Assembly (NCBI GenBank): GCA_000509225.1
Contig: BAOK01000001.1
Location: 496,001 to 560,000, forward strand
Source of the DNA: Parvibaculaceae bacterium Mf 1.05b.01
GTDB taxonomy: Bacteria > Pseudomonadota > Alphaproteobacteria > Parvibaculales > Parvibaculaceae
DNA length: 64,000 nt
Reading direction: 5' to 3'
In this document: piece after piece, positions 52,505-60,818 of the stretch
Numbering within the stretch: position 1 is the first letter of the stretch
How the letters are laid out: each line of letters begins with the position of its first letter
The notes under the pieces: model-generated
Databases searched by the model: none
The model's input: only the letters and a program-made list of their open reading frames with translations
Told to the model about the DNA's origin: nothing
Made by a program: the position numbers and the translations under genes

Positions 52505-53158
52505 ATGAAGAAGTCTCAAGTCAGGTTTACACGGTTTATGGGGATCGCGTTTGTTGCGGTTGCTCTTCAGGCCTGCGCGCTGGCTGCAGTGGGAACGAAT
52601 GAGGCACCTGACATTTACGTTCTCACGGCTCCCTCGATTGATTTCGGGCAGAACCGGCCACAAGTATCGACACAGATTGTTGTTGATGCACCCGAAGCGC
52701 CAGCAGCTCTGAATTCGAACCGCATTGTTTTCCAACCGTCAGCTAATGAGATCCGATATTTCTCAGGGGCGCGATGGGCAGACCGGGTGCCTGACATGGT
52801 TCAGGTTCTTCTGGTTGACGCCATGGATCAGGGTGGGCGCTTTCAGGCAGTGGGTCCGCGCTCTGCGGGGATCCGATCTGATTATCTCCTGCAGGTCTCC
52901 ATTTCGCGTTTCGGCGTAGAGAGTGAAGGGGCGGAGATGGATGATGTACGTGTTCAGATCAACTCAAAGTTGGTTCGTCGTTTCAGTGACACGGTGATCG
53001 CAAGCCGACGCTTTGAGAGCGTGAAAGAGTCTGAGAGTTCTCGAACCATCGATGTTGTGGGGGCATTTGACGACGCGAATTCTGAAGTGCTCTCAGCCAT
53101 TGCGTTGTGGGCTTATGACGAAATTGTTTCTGCTGAGCGAGTTGACCCCGCCAGCTAG
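52505..53158 (+). CDS. ABC-type transport auxiliary lipoprotein (PqiC/MlaB-like system component)
   Basis: A 217-residue lipoprotein with the lipobox LQAC (cysteine 24). The mature part (YVLTAPSIDF, then IVFQPSANEIRYFSGARWADRVPDMVQVLLVDAM) is the ABC-type transport auxiliary lipoprotein domain of PqiC. Many alphaproteobacterial Mla operons end with such a protein, which bridges the MCE ring to the outer membrane. AGGACGA lies five bases before ATG 52505; an ATG at 52481 would overlap mlaD and lacks a good site. Confidence 0.9.
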   Translation: MKKSQVRFTRFMGIAFVAVALQACALAAVGTNEAPDIYVLTAPSIDFGQNRPQVSTQIVVDAPEAPAALNSNRIVFQPSANEIRYFSGARWADRVPDMVQVLLVDAMDQGGRFQAVGPRSAGIRSDYLLQVSISRFGVESEGAEMDDVRVQINSKLVRRFSDTVIASRRFESVKESESSRTIDVVGAFDDANSEVLSAIALWAYDEIVSAERVDPAS

Positions 53159-53181
53159 CCGGTTTCAGGACACTAAAGCGA

Positions 53182-55332
53182 CTAGGACAGGCGTCCGGTC
53201 GCCTGCGCAAGCAGAAGATAGACTTTCCCGGTATCAGAGGTGAGGTAGGTGTCTGCGAGGATGCCTTCCCGGTCTCGCTCGGCTGCTTCTGTGAGTAGCT
53301 GCTCGAACTGCACCATGAATTTGTCCGCATTCTCACGAAACTCGCGTTCGGCGGTGTATTTTTGCGCTATCTGATCGTAAAGTTCTCGGCCCTGGAGGTT
53401 GTAGAGACGGCGCGCGAAGACATTTCGCTCTCCCGCCTGGTATCGGCGCCAAAGGTCCGCCGGGGGGCTTTGCTCAAGGGCCCGGTCAAGGTCAATTGCG
53501 ATCGATTGCAGGCTCTCGATGATGTGTAACGACCTTCGATGAAGCTCGCCATCATTGGCCTGCTGGGTAGGGCGCTCAGCATGTCCGGCAGCGGCTAGCA
53601 GGTCTGAAATCCCCCAGGAGCCGTTTTCCGGGAGCCGCCCGGCGCTGCTTTGTGGTGGTGCTGGCCGGGTCGTGGCGACAGTTTGAGCAACAGCGCGCTG
53701 TGGCCCGCTGCGATCCAGGTTCCGGGCATGGCGCACGACGATTTCGGCAATTGAGGCAAGGGCAGACACTTGGTCCTCCAGGACCCGCTGAAGGGCTTGT
53801 GCACCGTCAGCGGCTTCTTCGGGCAGTTCTGCCATCCTCTTTTCAAGTTCTTCGCTTGCTGAGTGGAGCGCTCGCCCTGCCTCTTTGGCTGCGCCGCCAA
53901 TGCCAAACATGGCTGCGCCTAAGCGCTCGCCAGCGGCTTCTGCCTCTGTCGCAGATTTTTCCATTTCAGAGCGCAAATCCACTATGCGCTTATCAAGCTT
54001 CATGGCGGCGGCATTTGATCGTGCTGTGATCGCGTTTTCGATCTCTGAGGCAGCTTTTTCCAGAGACATCGAGGCAGCCTGTGCTGCTTCAGTTGTCTGT
54101 TTGGCGGCATTGCCAAAGGTTGCTGTCGCAGCTTCCAGACCGTCGCTGGCGCTGCGCGATGCATCGCCAACGGTGTTTGCGGCATCGTTCGCGGCGCGGG
54201 TAATGGCGCTCACTTCTCCTGCAAAGGTGGAGCCCAATTCCTTGGCGCGCGACGAGGCGGTTTCCATGGAATGAGTGAGTTCTCGGGAAAGACGGGCAAC
54301 GGCTTCATCAATTTCAACCGTCCGTTCAGCCATTTGCCCAGATGTGTTCTCAATGAGCGTTCGATGCTTCTCGAAGGAGGCATCCAGACGGTTGCGCTCA
54401 CTCTCAAGGGCCAGGGCAGCTTCGGCTATAGCGTCCCGCTGGGCTTCATAGCGTTCGCTAAGCCCATCAGCCTTTGAGAGAGCTGTCTGTGCAACCACTT
54501 CCAGGCGAGAGGATTGCCGGTCGAGCATGGATGTTGTGGCATCTGCGCCGCCAATTGCTGCCTCACTGGCGCGGGAAAGGGCTTCTGACTGATGGCGCAG
54601 CCTTTCGCTCGCCGCTTCCATTTTCTGTTCGGCAGATGCTGTGACACTGCGTACCGAGGCAACCTGGCCAGACAGGTTTCGCGTTACCGTGTCGGTTTCA
54701 TTGCCCAATGACTGTGACAAGCCTTCCAGGGCTTGTTTGTGCTCGCCCAACATCTCCCGCAGCTTGGCGGCTCGAAGCTCCGCGCGCTCACTTCCTGCAT
54801 CAATGTCGGTGAGCTGCTCCTGCAGCATGATGTTTAGGGCAGCTGCGCGGGCCAGAGAGTCATCTATGCCTTTGTTCACGGTATCAAGGTGAAGGGCTAC
54901 CTGATTGCCAAGGCGGGCGACATCGCCGATCGCGGTTTCTTCCGGCTCTGTGAGGCGGAGCGCGGTCCGAGCAAGCGCGTCTGCCATCAAGCGCATTTCC
55001 TGACTGCGCCAGGCAATAAAGGCGACCAGCCAGATCAGCGTGAGCGGCGCGAGGGCCGCCGCCGCGAGGAGAGCGAGTTCTGCCCTCGGTGCTGTCGCCA
55101 ATCCGTTCAGCCCGTAAAATCCGGCTACATAGGCGATCATGGAGCCGACCCAGAGGGCCGTTAGCGCACCTGCCATCGTCAAAATCGTCCGGCTCGGGCG
55201 CCGGGACATCAGGCGGTAGAGCTCCCCGGTTGCGGCGGAATCTTCATTCGCTGGCGCTGCCGACAGGCTGGGACCAGCCGCTGGTTCAGTTGCGACGGAC
55301 AGAGAAGATGTTGGGCGATCTACTTGTTCCAT
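53182..55332 (-). CDS. TipN-like membrane-anchored coiled-coil protein
   Basis: A 716-residue protein. A short cytoplasmic N-terminus leads to two helices (about 48-75 and 82-110), then about 450 residues of alanine- and glutamate-rich coiled coil, a proline linker near 565 and a conserved C-terminal domain (LWRRYQAGERNVFARRLYNL, then YLTSDTGKVYLLLAQATGR). The order of two N-terminal membrane segments and a large coiled coil matches Caulobacter TipN, a pole-marking protein. Assignment is by layout plus remembered C-terminal similarity; a chromosome- or motility-related role is possible. No close partner gene. Confidence 0.72.
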   Translation of the reverse strand: MEQVDRPTSSLSVATEPAAGPSLSAAPANEDSAATGELYRLMSRRPSRTILTMAGALTALWVGSMIAYVAGFYGLNGLATAPRAELALLAAAALAPLTLIWLVAFIAWRSQEMRLMADALARTALRLTEPEETAIGDVARLGNQVALHLDTVNKGIDDSLARAAALNIMLQEQLTDIDAGSERAELRAAKLREMLGEHKQALEGLSQSLGNETDTVTRNLSGQVASVRSVTASAEQKMEAASERLRHQSEALSRASEAAIGGADATTSMLDRQSSRLEVVAQTALSKADGLSERYEAQRDAIAEAALALESERNRLDASFEKHRTLIENTSGQMAERTVEIDEAVARLSRELTHSMETASSRAKELGSTFAGEVSAITRAANDAANTVGDASRSASDGLEAATATFGNAAKQTTEAAQAASMSLEKAASEIENAITARSNAAAMKLDKRIVDLRSEMEKSATEAEAAGERLGAAMFGIGGAAKEAGRALHSASEELEKRMAELPEEAADGAQALQRVLEDQVSALASIAEIVVRHARNLDRSGPQRAVAQTVATTRPAPPQSSAGRLPENGSWGISDLLAAAGHAERPTQQANDGELHRRSLHIIESLQSIAIDLDRALEQSPPADLWRRYQAGERNVFARRLYNLQGRELYDQIAQKYTAEREFRENADKFMVQFEQLLTEAAERDREGILADTYLTSDTGKVYLLLAQATGRLS

Positions 55333-55529
55333 AAGGATTTTTTCTCTTGGCCTCTGAGAAATTGAAGGGTGTTTGATTGGGCTGCCGGAGTCAAGCTGCA
55401 GAGTGTGTCCGCGCCCGTTGTGGATAGGGAATTGTCGCTAGAGCTTGCCGCATTTGACGCAAAGGTTCAGGATTTGCTCTCAAGCCGATTTGAGCGCAAC
55501 GCGCACGGCACTCCGACGGGATCAAGTCT

Positions 55530-55838
55530 ATGCCTGGCAGCGACGAGATGAAGACGGAAACTGAAGAGGTGGATGGTGCTGCCGCGCGGGCGGCTGACCG
55601 GCACGCCAAGCCTACCTGGGCCCAGATCCGGTATCTGATCCGCGGCTTGAAGGAGCCAGGCGGCAAGCTGCCGCTGTTTGATGATGAAGGCCAGGAAATC
55701 GACATTCGAACGATCCGTTCCTGCATTGCGCGCGGTTGGGCAGAACCCTGGTTTGCCAATCCGGTCAAACCCAACTGGCTTGTCTGCAAATTGACGCCTG
55801 CGGGGTACAAAATTCTCGGTGTGGAGAAGAGCCAGTAG
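55530..55838 (+). CDS. Small conserved protein, function unknown
   Basis: A 102-residue soluble protein with an acidic N-terminus and a basic core (WAQIRYLIRGLKEPGGKLPLFDDEGQEIDIRTIRSCIARGWAEPWF) that ends in a helix reading LTPAGYKILG, a winged-helix-like pattern. Such an ending resembles MarR/PadR-type or plasmid-type DNA-binding subdomains, but no family is certain. ATG 55530 or 55548 could be the start. It is followed by a strong GC-rich hairpin. Confidence 0.65.
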   Translation: MPGSDEMKTETEEVDGAAARAADRHAKPTWAQIRYLIRGLKEPGGKLPLFDDEGQEIDIRTIRSCIARGWAEPWFANPVKPNWLVCKLTPAGYKILGVEKSQ

Positions 55839-55881
55839 CCTCCATTTGAGGACCGGTGGAGGACAGGTCGCCCAACGAAAT

Positions 55882-55909
55882 GCCCCCGGCGAGGGGGCGC
55901 GCCGGGGGC
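55882..55909. terminator. GC-rich hairpin, probable terminator
   Basis: A nine-base perfect inverted repeat, GCCCCCGGC / GCCGGGGGC, with a ten-base loop, 44 bp after the small protein's stop. There is no T-run, so termination would depend on structure alone or Rho. Confidence 0.5.
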
Positions 55910-55960
55910 TCTACGAGGGGTTCTTACGAGTCACGAGGCTCTTGCAACCTCACTTAAATG

Positions 55961-55977
55961 TTTACCAAATATTAACC
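55961..55977 (+). promoter_or_regulatory. Candidate CtrA-binding site TTTA-N7-TTAACC
   Basis: The sequence TTTA, CCAAATA, TTAACC matches the CtrA consensus TTAA-N7-TTAAC with one mismatch, about 236 bp upstream of the Hpt gene. CtrA controls the cell cycle and motility in alphaproteobacteria. Confidence 0.45.
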
Positions 55978-56090
55978 ATAAAGTCAAGGGAAAAGCTCCG
56001 CATCCTGATGATTCTAGACTTGAAGCTGTTAACATTTTCAAGACCAGCCATTGTTTTGCGCAGTTTTCCTAAGGTTTTCCCATTTTTTGA

Positions 56091-56113
56091 TTTCGTTAAT
56101 ACTGTTAACGAAA
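56091..56113. promoter_or_regulatory. Perfect inverted repeat TTTCGTTAA-N5-TTAACGAAA
   Basis: Nine-base arms with a five-base centre, 100 bp upstream of the Hpt gene start, in an A+T-rich context with a T-run at 56083-56088. It may be an operator. Confidence 0.45.
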
Positions 56114-56212
56114 TTGCTGGTTTTCGGGAAGCCTGAGGGGGACGAAAAAGGCCTTCGGTAAGCTTTAGTGCCAATACTGGTGGCTCTTGTGTCGCGTTAG
56201 TTGGAGTTGCGT

Positions 56213-56599
56213 ATGTCTGGGGGAATGGCGTTGCGGGCCGAAGTGCCTGCTTGTGTTGGGAGCAGACGAGAGAGTGCATTGATCGATCTGGTTCATCTTT
56301 CCAAATACACATTGGGCGAGCGGTCGCTTGAATGCGAGCTGCTGGGCCTTTTTCGGTGCCAGGCTGGCGTCTATGTGGAGCGGCTTGAAGCCTGCTCTTC
56401 GCCTAAAGAGTGGAAAGATGCCGCTCATAGTCTCAAGGGTTCTGCGCGCGGCGTCGGCGCCTGGGCGGTGGCTGACCATGCTGAGACAGCTGAACAATTG
56501 GCTGACCCATTTGGCGAAGCGCGCGAAGATGCACTGATGATGCTGCGGAACACGGTTGATGAGACCGTCGCTCACATTGAAGTTCTTCTGGCCGACTAA
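56213..56599 (+). CDS. Histidine phosphotransfer (Hpt) domain protein
   Basis: A 128-residue single Hpt domain. The phosphorylatable histidine is H72 in AHSLKGSARGVGA, embedded in a four-helix bundle, with the preceding helix YVERLEACSSPKEW. It relays phosphate between a hybrid kinase and a response regulator; neither partner is adjacent. The ATG at 56213 has GGAG seven bases upstream. It overlaps the convergent oxidase gene by four bases. CtrA control is suggested by the upstream box. Confidence 0.88.
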   Translation: MSGGMALRAEVPACVGSRRESALIDLVHLSKYTLGERSLECELLGLFRCQAGVYVERLEACSSPKEWKDAAHSLKGSARGVGAWAVADHAETAEQLADPFGEAREDALMMLRNTVDETVAHIEVLLAD

Positions 56600-57699
56600 T
56601 CTCTGAGCTGCTCTGCGACATAATCGCCGATGGCAAGTGATGAGGTGAGGCCCGGGCTTTCAATGCCGAACAGGTTCACGAGGCCGGGCAGGCCATGCTC
56701 CTTGGGGCCATCAATCCTGAAGTCATGGGCTGGTTCGCCAGGTGCCTGAAGTTTCGGCCTGATGCCCGCATAGCCCGGTTGCAGACTTCCCTCTTCCAGA
56801 TCCGGCCAATAGTTCCTGATGGCGGCGTAGAAGCTGTCCCCCCGTGTCGGGTCGACGGCGTAGTCCGGCCCGTCCACCCATTCCACATCCGGCCCAAAAC
56901 GCGCCTGACCGCCAAGGTCGAGGGTAAGGTGCACGCCAAGGCCCGCCTTTTCCGGCACGGGATAAATCAGTTTTGAGAAGGGGACGCGCCCAGCCAGCGT
57001 GAAATAGTTTCCCTTCGCGTAATAGGCTGTCGGTTGATGTTCCGGTTTGAGGCCTTTTGTATTGGACGCGAGACGCGGGGCGGAGAAACCCGCTGAATTG
57101 ACCACTGTCTTTGCTTTGATCACCATCTCCGTATCGCCGGAGATTGTGAGGACAATGCCGTCGTCCTGCGCTTCCATGGCGTCAACGCTGCTGCCAAAGG
57201 CGATGGCGCCGCCGCGATCTTCCATATCGCCCTGATAAGCAAGCATGAGCCCGTGACTGTCCAGAATTCCGGTGGAGGGCGAGAGGAGGGCTGCTTCTGC
57301 TTGCAGGGCGGGTTCCATCTCTTGAAGACCTGCGCGCTCAACCAGGCGCAGATCATCCACCCCGTTTCGTTCTGCCCGTTGTTGGATGCTGGCAAGTTCT
57401 GCGACTTGGGGCCCATTGGTCGCGACGATCAGCTTGCCGCACTTTTTATGTTCGATGCCGCGTTCTTCCATGAAGGGGTAGAGGCGTTTGCGGCCTTCCA
57501 CACAGAAGCGGGCCTTCAGACTGTCGGCAGTGTAATAAATGCCTGCATGGATCACTTCGGAATTATGGGAAGAGGTTTCGCTGCCAATGAGCTTGGCTTT
57601 CTCCAGCACCACCACCTCGCGGCCCAGCAGTGCCAAGGCCCTCGCCACGGCAAGCCCCACAACGCCCGCACCAATCACCACACAATCCAGCTGGTCCAA
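56596..57699 (-). CDS. L-2-hydroxyglutarate oxidase-like FAD oxidoreductase
   Basis: A 367-residue DAO-family flavoprotein. CVVIGAGVVGLAVARALALLG is the FAD motif; SSHNSEVIHAGIYYTADSLKARFCVEGRKRLYPF and GIRPKLQ with the preceding YAGI are the L-2-hydroxyglutarate dehydrogenase LhgO signature. The usual length is close to 400, so it is normal. It oxidises L-2-hydroxyglutarate (or a related hydroxy acid) to 2-oxoglutarate, giving electrons to quinone or oxygen. It faces the Hpt gene convergently. Confidence 0.9.
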   Translation of the reverse strand: MDQLDCVVIGAGVVGLAVARALALLGREVVVLEKAKLIGSETSSHNSEVIHAGIYYTADSLKARFCVEGRKRLYPFMEERGIEHKKCGKLIVATNGPQVAELASIQQRAERNGVDDLRLVERAGLQEMEPALQAEAALLSPSTGILDSHGLMLAYQGDMEDRGGAIAFGSSVDAMEAQDDGIVLTISGDTEMVIKAKTVVNSAGFSAPRLASNTKGLKPEHQPTAYYAKGNYFTLAGRVPFSKLIYPVPEKAGLGVHLTLDLGGQARFGPDVEWVDGPDYAVDPTRGDSFYAAIRNYWPDLEEGSLQPGYAGIRPKLQAPGEPAHDFRIDGPKEHGLPGLVNLFGIESPGLTSSLAIGDYVAEQLRD

Positions 57700-57923
57700 A
57701 ATTCATCCTCATAGGTTCGGACATGTTTCCCATCTCAGGTGTGCCGAATTATGGCGCTTGCGTCTAGTTCGTTCTCAGCCTGTCTTGCGCGGGTGCCTGG
57801 GGCGAGATTATTGAGATCGCAAAAGCGAACGGCGTGAGTGCAGAACAGATTGAGAATGTTCTGATTTTGCTCGTGACATAAACCTCCTTAGATGAAATGT
57901 TTGTTTTCACAAGGGGGTGTTTG

Positions 57924-59267
57924 ATGACTCACAAGTTTTTCCAGAGGGCGCTGATCGTTTCCTGCGCCTTTCTCATTGCTGGTTGCGGGACAACGCGTTG
58001 GAGTGGCAAACAGAACGTCCTTTTTTACGACCATGTCGGGCACGCGCCGGAAAATGTGGTGCGGCTATACATAGATAGGCAAGGGAGTTTGTATCCGCAG
58101 ACGGGGTTTTCCGATAGCTACGCACCCTTCGACGATGTCGACGGCGATACGCTTCGTGCTGTAGTTCATCATGTTGCTGCTTCTGACGTTGAAAGAGAGT
58201 TCTGCGGTGGCTTGAGCGCTGATCCTGATTCAGATCTCAGGATTCTTTGCACGGAGAAGGCTGAGAATACGGACAAATCCTGGCGGCAGCGGCAGGAAGT
58301 TTTGTGGGATAGAGTTGGCGCGCGGATTCACAAAATGGCTAGCAAAGGAGAGGAAGACCGAACCCTTGTATTCCTGATTCATGGATTTAATGTCGCGAAT
58401 GCGAGGCAACCTTATGAGATAGCCGAAGAGTTTCTTTCGGCAGCTGCGGGTAATGATGAAAATCTGCTGTTTGTTGAAATTCATTGGGATGGCTGGACAT
58501 CTCCCTTGGGGTTGGGTGTGTGGGGAGAAGCGCAGACATCTGGTCCGCTTGTTGGTTTTGAGATGCGACAATTGTTTAGTGTGATCGCTAGTGCGTATGA
58601 GCAAGAAGGGCTTTCGCCCCCTAAGGTGCGCGTACTCACACATAGTTCCGGGGCCATCGTCGTTGGGTCTCTTTTTGGTAACCCAATTGCGGCACTCCCG
58701 AATCTGCGAAATACCAATCGAAACAGTGATTATGAGTTCTTTGCTGCAAACCTTTCCCCGCCTAGCGGCCGTTACAGGATTCCCGATTTTCCTGATATCC
58801 GAATAGGAATGTTAGCTGCAGCGACGCCAGCGTCGACGTTCGTGGGACGGATGCCACGGCACAATGTGGTTTCCTATCCTAGGGATGAAGGATTCCCAGA
58901 TGCAGGAATTTTGTCTAAAAACACAACACTTCTCATCAGTATAAACGAGAAGGACTTTGCGCTTACAAAGGGCGGTGTCGGGGCAAACTCTGCCCAGACA
59001 GGTGCTACCGGTTTGGGAACAATTCCTGAATCATACTGCGAGGTTGAGCGGCGCTTGCAAGGGGGGCGAACGCCGAAGGTGCAAGCTTTTGGCTTCAACT
59101 TTAATCGTGCGGGCGGCACCTGGGATGAATATGAAGATATTCATGACTTTCCACTTTACCTGGCGCAGGCAAATGCAGGCGCAGACGGCTTTTCATTTCT
59201 GAAGTTTTTGATGGGGGCGGTATCGAATGAGACTGCTCGGCAGCATGCGATGGTTTGCCCTAGCTAG
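57924..59267 (+). CDS. Lipoprotein with alpha/beta-hydrolase (DUF900-like) domain
   Basis: A 447-residue lipoprotein with lipobox LIAGC (cysteine 21). The hydrolase core begins TLVFLIHGFN (oxyanion loop, residues 147-156), as in DUF900 proteins, and has VLTHSSGAIVV (238-247), where threonine-histidine replaces the usual glycine-histidine before the presumed nucleophile serine. Its DNA is visibly richer in A+T than the flanks, with a different codon style, suggesting transfer. The ATG at 57924 follows GGGGG. The substrate and the terminal 100 residues (VQAFGFNFNRAGGTW) are unrecognised. Confidence 0.72.
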   Translation: MTHKFFQRALIVSCAFLIAGCGTTRWSGKQNVLFYDHVGHAPENVVRLYIDRQGSLYPQTGFSDSYAPFDDVDGDTLRAVVHHVAASDVEREFCGGLSADPDSDLRILCTEKAENTDKSWRQRQEVLWDRVGARIHKMASKGEEDRTLVFLIHGFNVANARQPYEIAEEFLSAAAGNDENLLFVEIHWDGWTSPLGLGVWGEAQTSGPLVGFEMRQLFSVIASAYEQEGLSPPKVRVLTHSSGAIVVGSLFGNPIAALPNLRNTNRNSDYEFFAANLSPPSGRYRIPDFPDIRIGMLAAATPASTFVGRMPRHNVVSYPRDEGFPDAGILSKNTTLLISINEKDFALTKGGVGANSAQTGATGLGTIPESYCEVERRLQGGRTPKVQAFGFNFNRAGGTWDEYEDIHDFPLYLAQANAGADGFSFLKFLMGAVSNETARQHAMVCPS

Positions 59268-59285
59268 TTTCCGTTCAGCATGGTT

Positions 59286-60803
59286 TCAACGCTGCGACGC
59301 CCGTTCAACGGGCCCGTCATCTGTCAGGGTGACGTGGGTGAGGGTGGCCTCGTCATGGGCCATGCGCCAGGAGAGCATCTTCTGGGCGAACTCCAGCACC
59401 AGCGGCAGATAGTCCGGATCGGTCGCGCGGTTCACCAGTTCCTGCTGGTCTTTCTCCAGATCGAAAAAGAGCGGGGGCAGGTTCGTGAAGTGGACGTACT
59501 TATATTTCTCTGAGCGGATCACGTTCATGGTGCATTGATGCAGTGTGATGCCGAGTCTTTGTTCCGCCTTGTCGTCGGCGGGGTCGCGAAAATCAAATTC
59601 CCAATGGGCTTCTGTCCGCCAGTCGCGGGGCACGCTTCCACTTTCCAGCGCGGGAACCAAAGACCGCCCGTCACAATGGGGCGGCACGGGCGCGCCAATG
59701 CTGGAAAGCAGCGTCGGCATGATGTCCACATTTTCCGTGAAAGCATCAATGCGTGTGCCGCGTGTGTCATTTGCGCGCGGATCGCGAATGATGAGCGGGA
59801 TATGATAAGAGCCGTCGAAATAGCCGGTCTTTCCGATCAGCCAATGGTCGCCCATCTGCTCCCCATGGTCTGAGGTGAAGATGATGAGCGTGTTCTCATA
59901 CTGGTCACTCTCTTTGAGGAACGCGATCAGCCGCCCGATCTGATGGTCCACCTCGGTCATGAGGCCGTAATAGACCGCCTTCATGCGCCGCTGCTTCTTG
60001 TCATTGTCGGGTGCTAAGTAGTGGCGGTGCTCCAGCTGGTGTTCGAGCCAGGGATGGATGGCTCCTTCCTCTTCTGGCGTCGCCGCGCGGATGTAGCCAG
60101 GCAGGCTTTCCGGGTCATACATGCTGGCATAGGGCTCGCTCGCCACCCAGGGTGGGTGAGGGCGCAGGAGCGACAGATGCATGATGAACGGGTCTTCTGC
60201 CGCGTGCATATACTCCATGCAGCGATCCACCTGATAGGCGGTGTCATTGTCGTCTGCCGGATAGACGAGGGGCTTTGGTGTTGCGCGTCCATGTTCATAG
60301 TCCGGGCCTTCATCGCGCAGACCGAATGTCTGGCGCAGATCATCGGGCAGGGGATAGCCCTTGTCCTTCAGATAGTCCGCCCAGGGTCCGGGCCAGGTGC
60401 CCATCATGGCGATGGGACGAATGCCCGGCAGCGGGCCTTCGTAAGTGCGGAGCCAGGGGCTGTCATCCTGCAATTCGCGCGGGTCGTTTGCTGTGTCCGT
60501 ATAGCCGATCAGCACCCGGTCATAGCCGACTTTCTCAGCTTCCAGCGCCCAATTGGTGTGGCGGGCATCGAGCGGCGTGCCATTGGTGCAGGCGCGGTGG
60601 TTCTGCAGGTAGAGCCCGGTGTGAAGGGACGCACGGCTCGGCGCGCAAGGGACCGCAGTGGCATAGTGCCTGGTGAACATCATGCCGTCTTGGGCGAGCG
60701 CATCCAGGTTCGGTGTCTTCACCACAGGATGGTCGAGGGCAGACAGGCAATCACCGCGCCATTGATCGGCGGTGATGAAAAGGACGTTCAGCGGCTTGGT
60801 CAT
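59286..60803 (-). CDS. Sulfatase-family hydrolase
   Basis: A 505-residue alkaline-phosphatase-superfamily enzyme. The active-site motif VPCAPSRASLHTG (C53, C-x-P-S-R type) is the signal for formylglycine conversion; metal ligands are ITADQWRGD (D13) and FTSDHGEQMGDH. Substrates could be sulfate or phosphonate esters. It needs a formylglycine-generating enzyme or anSME maturase, not visible in this window. No signal peptide is evident, so it would act in the cytoplasm. It precedes the desaturase gene by 15 bp. Confidence 0.9.
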   Translation of the reverse strand: MTKPLNVLFITADQWRGDCLSALDHPVVKTPNLDALAQDGMMFTRHYATAVPCAPSRASLHTGLYLQNHRACTNGTPLDARHTNWALEAEKVGYDRVLIGYTDTANDPRELQDDSPWLRTYEGPLPGIRPIAMMGTWPGPWADYLKDKGYPLPDDLRQTFGLRDEGPDYEHGRATPKPLVYPADDNDTAYQVDRCMEYMHAAEDPFIMHLSLLRPHPPWVASEPYASMYDPESLPGYIRAATPEEEGAIHPWLEHQLEHRHYLAPDNDKKQRRMKAVYYGLMTEVDHQIGRLIAFLKESDQYENTLIIFTSDHGEQMGDHWLIGKTGYFDGSYHIPLIIRDPRANDTRGTRIDAFTENVDIMPTLLSSIGAPVPPHCDGRSLVPALESGSVPRDWRTEAHWEFDFRDPADDKAEQRLGITLHQCTMNVIRSEKYKYVHFTNLPPLFFDLEKDQQELVNRATDPDYLPLVLEFAQKMLSWRMAHDEATLTHVTLTDDGPVERASQR

Positions 60804-60818
60804 TTTTACGTGCTTTGG

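Larger units (their letters stand above)
55839..56212. other. Regulatory intergenic region with hairpin and CtrA-like site
   Basis: This 374-bp spacer has a GC-rich hairpin at its start (55882-55909), then an A+T-rich stretch with a CtrA-like box (55961-55977) and a TTTCGTTAA inverted repeat (56091-56113). It likely holds the promoter of the Hpt gene. I see no RNA gene or short ORF that looks real. Confidence 0.6.

Noticed and set aside
55369-55551. 60-codon plus-strand frame before the small conserved protein
   Set aside because: It has a protein-like middle, but no ribosome-binding site, no known homologue to recall, and overlaps the next start; the evidence is too weak.
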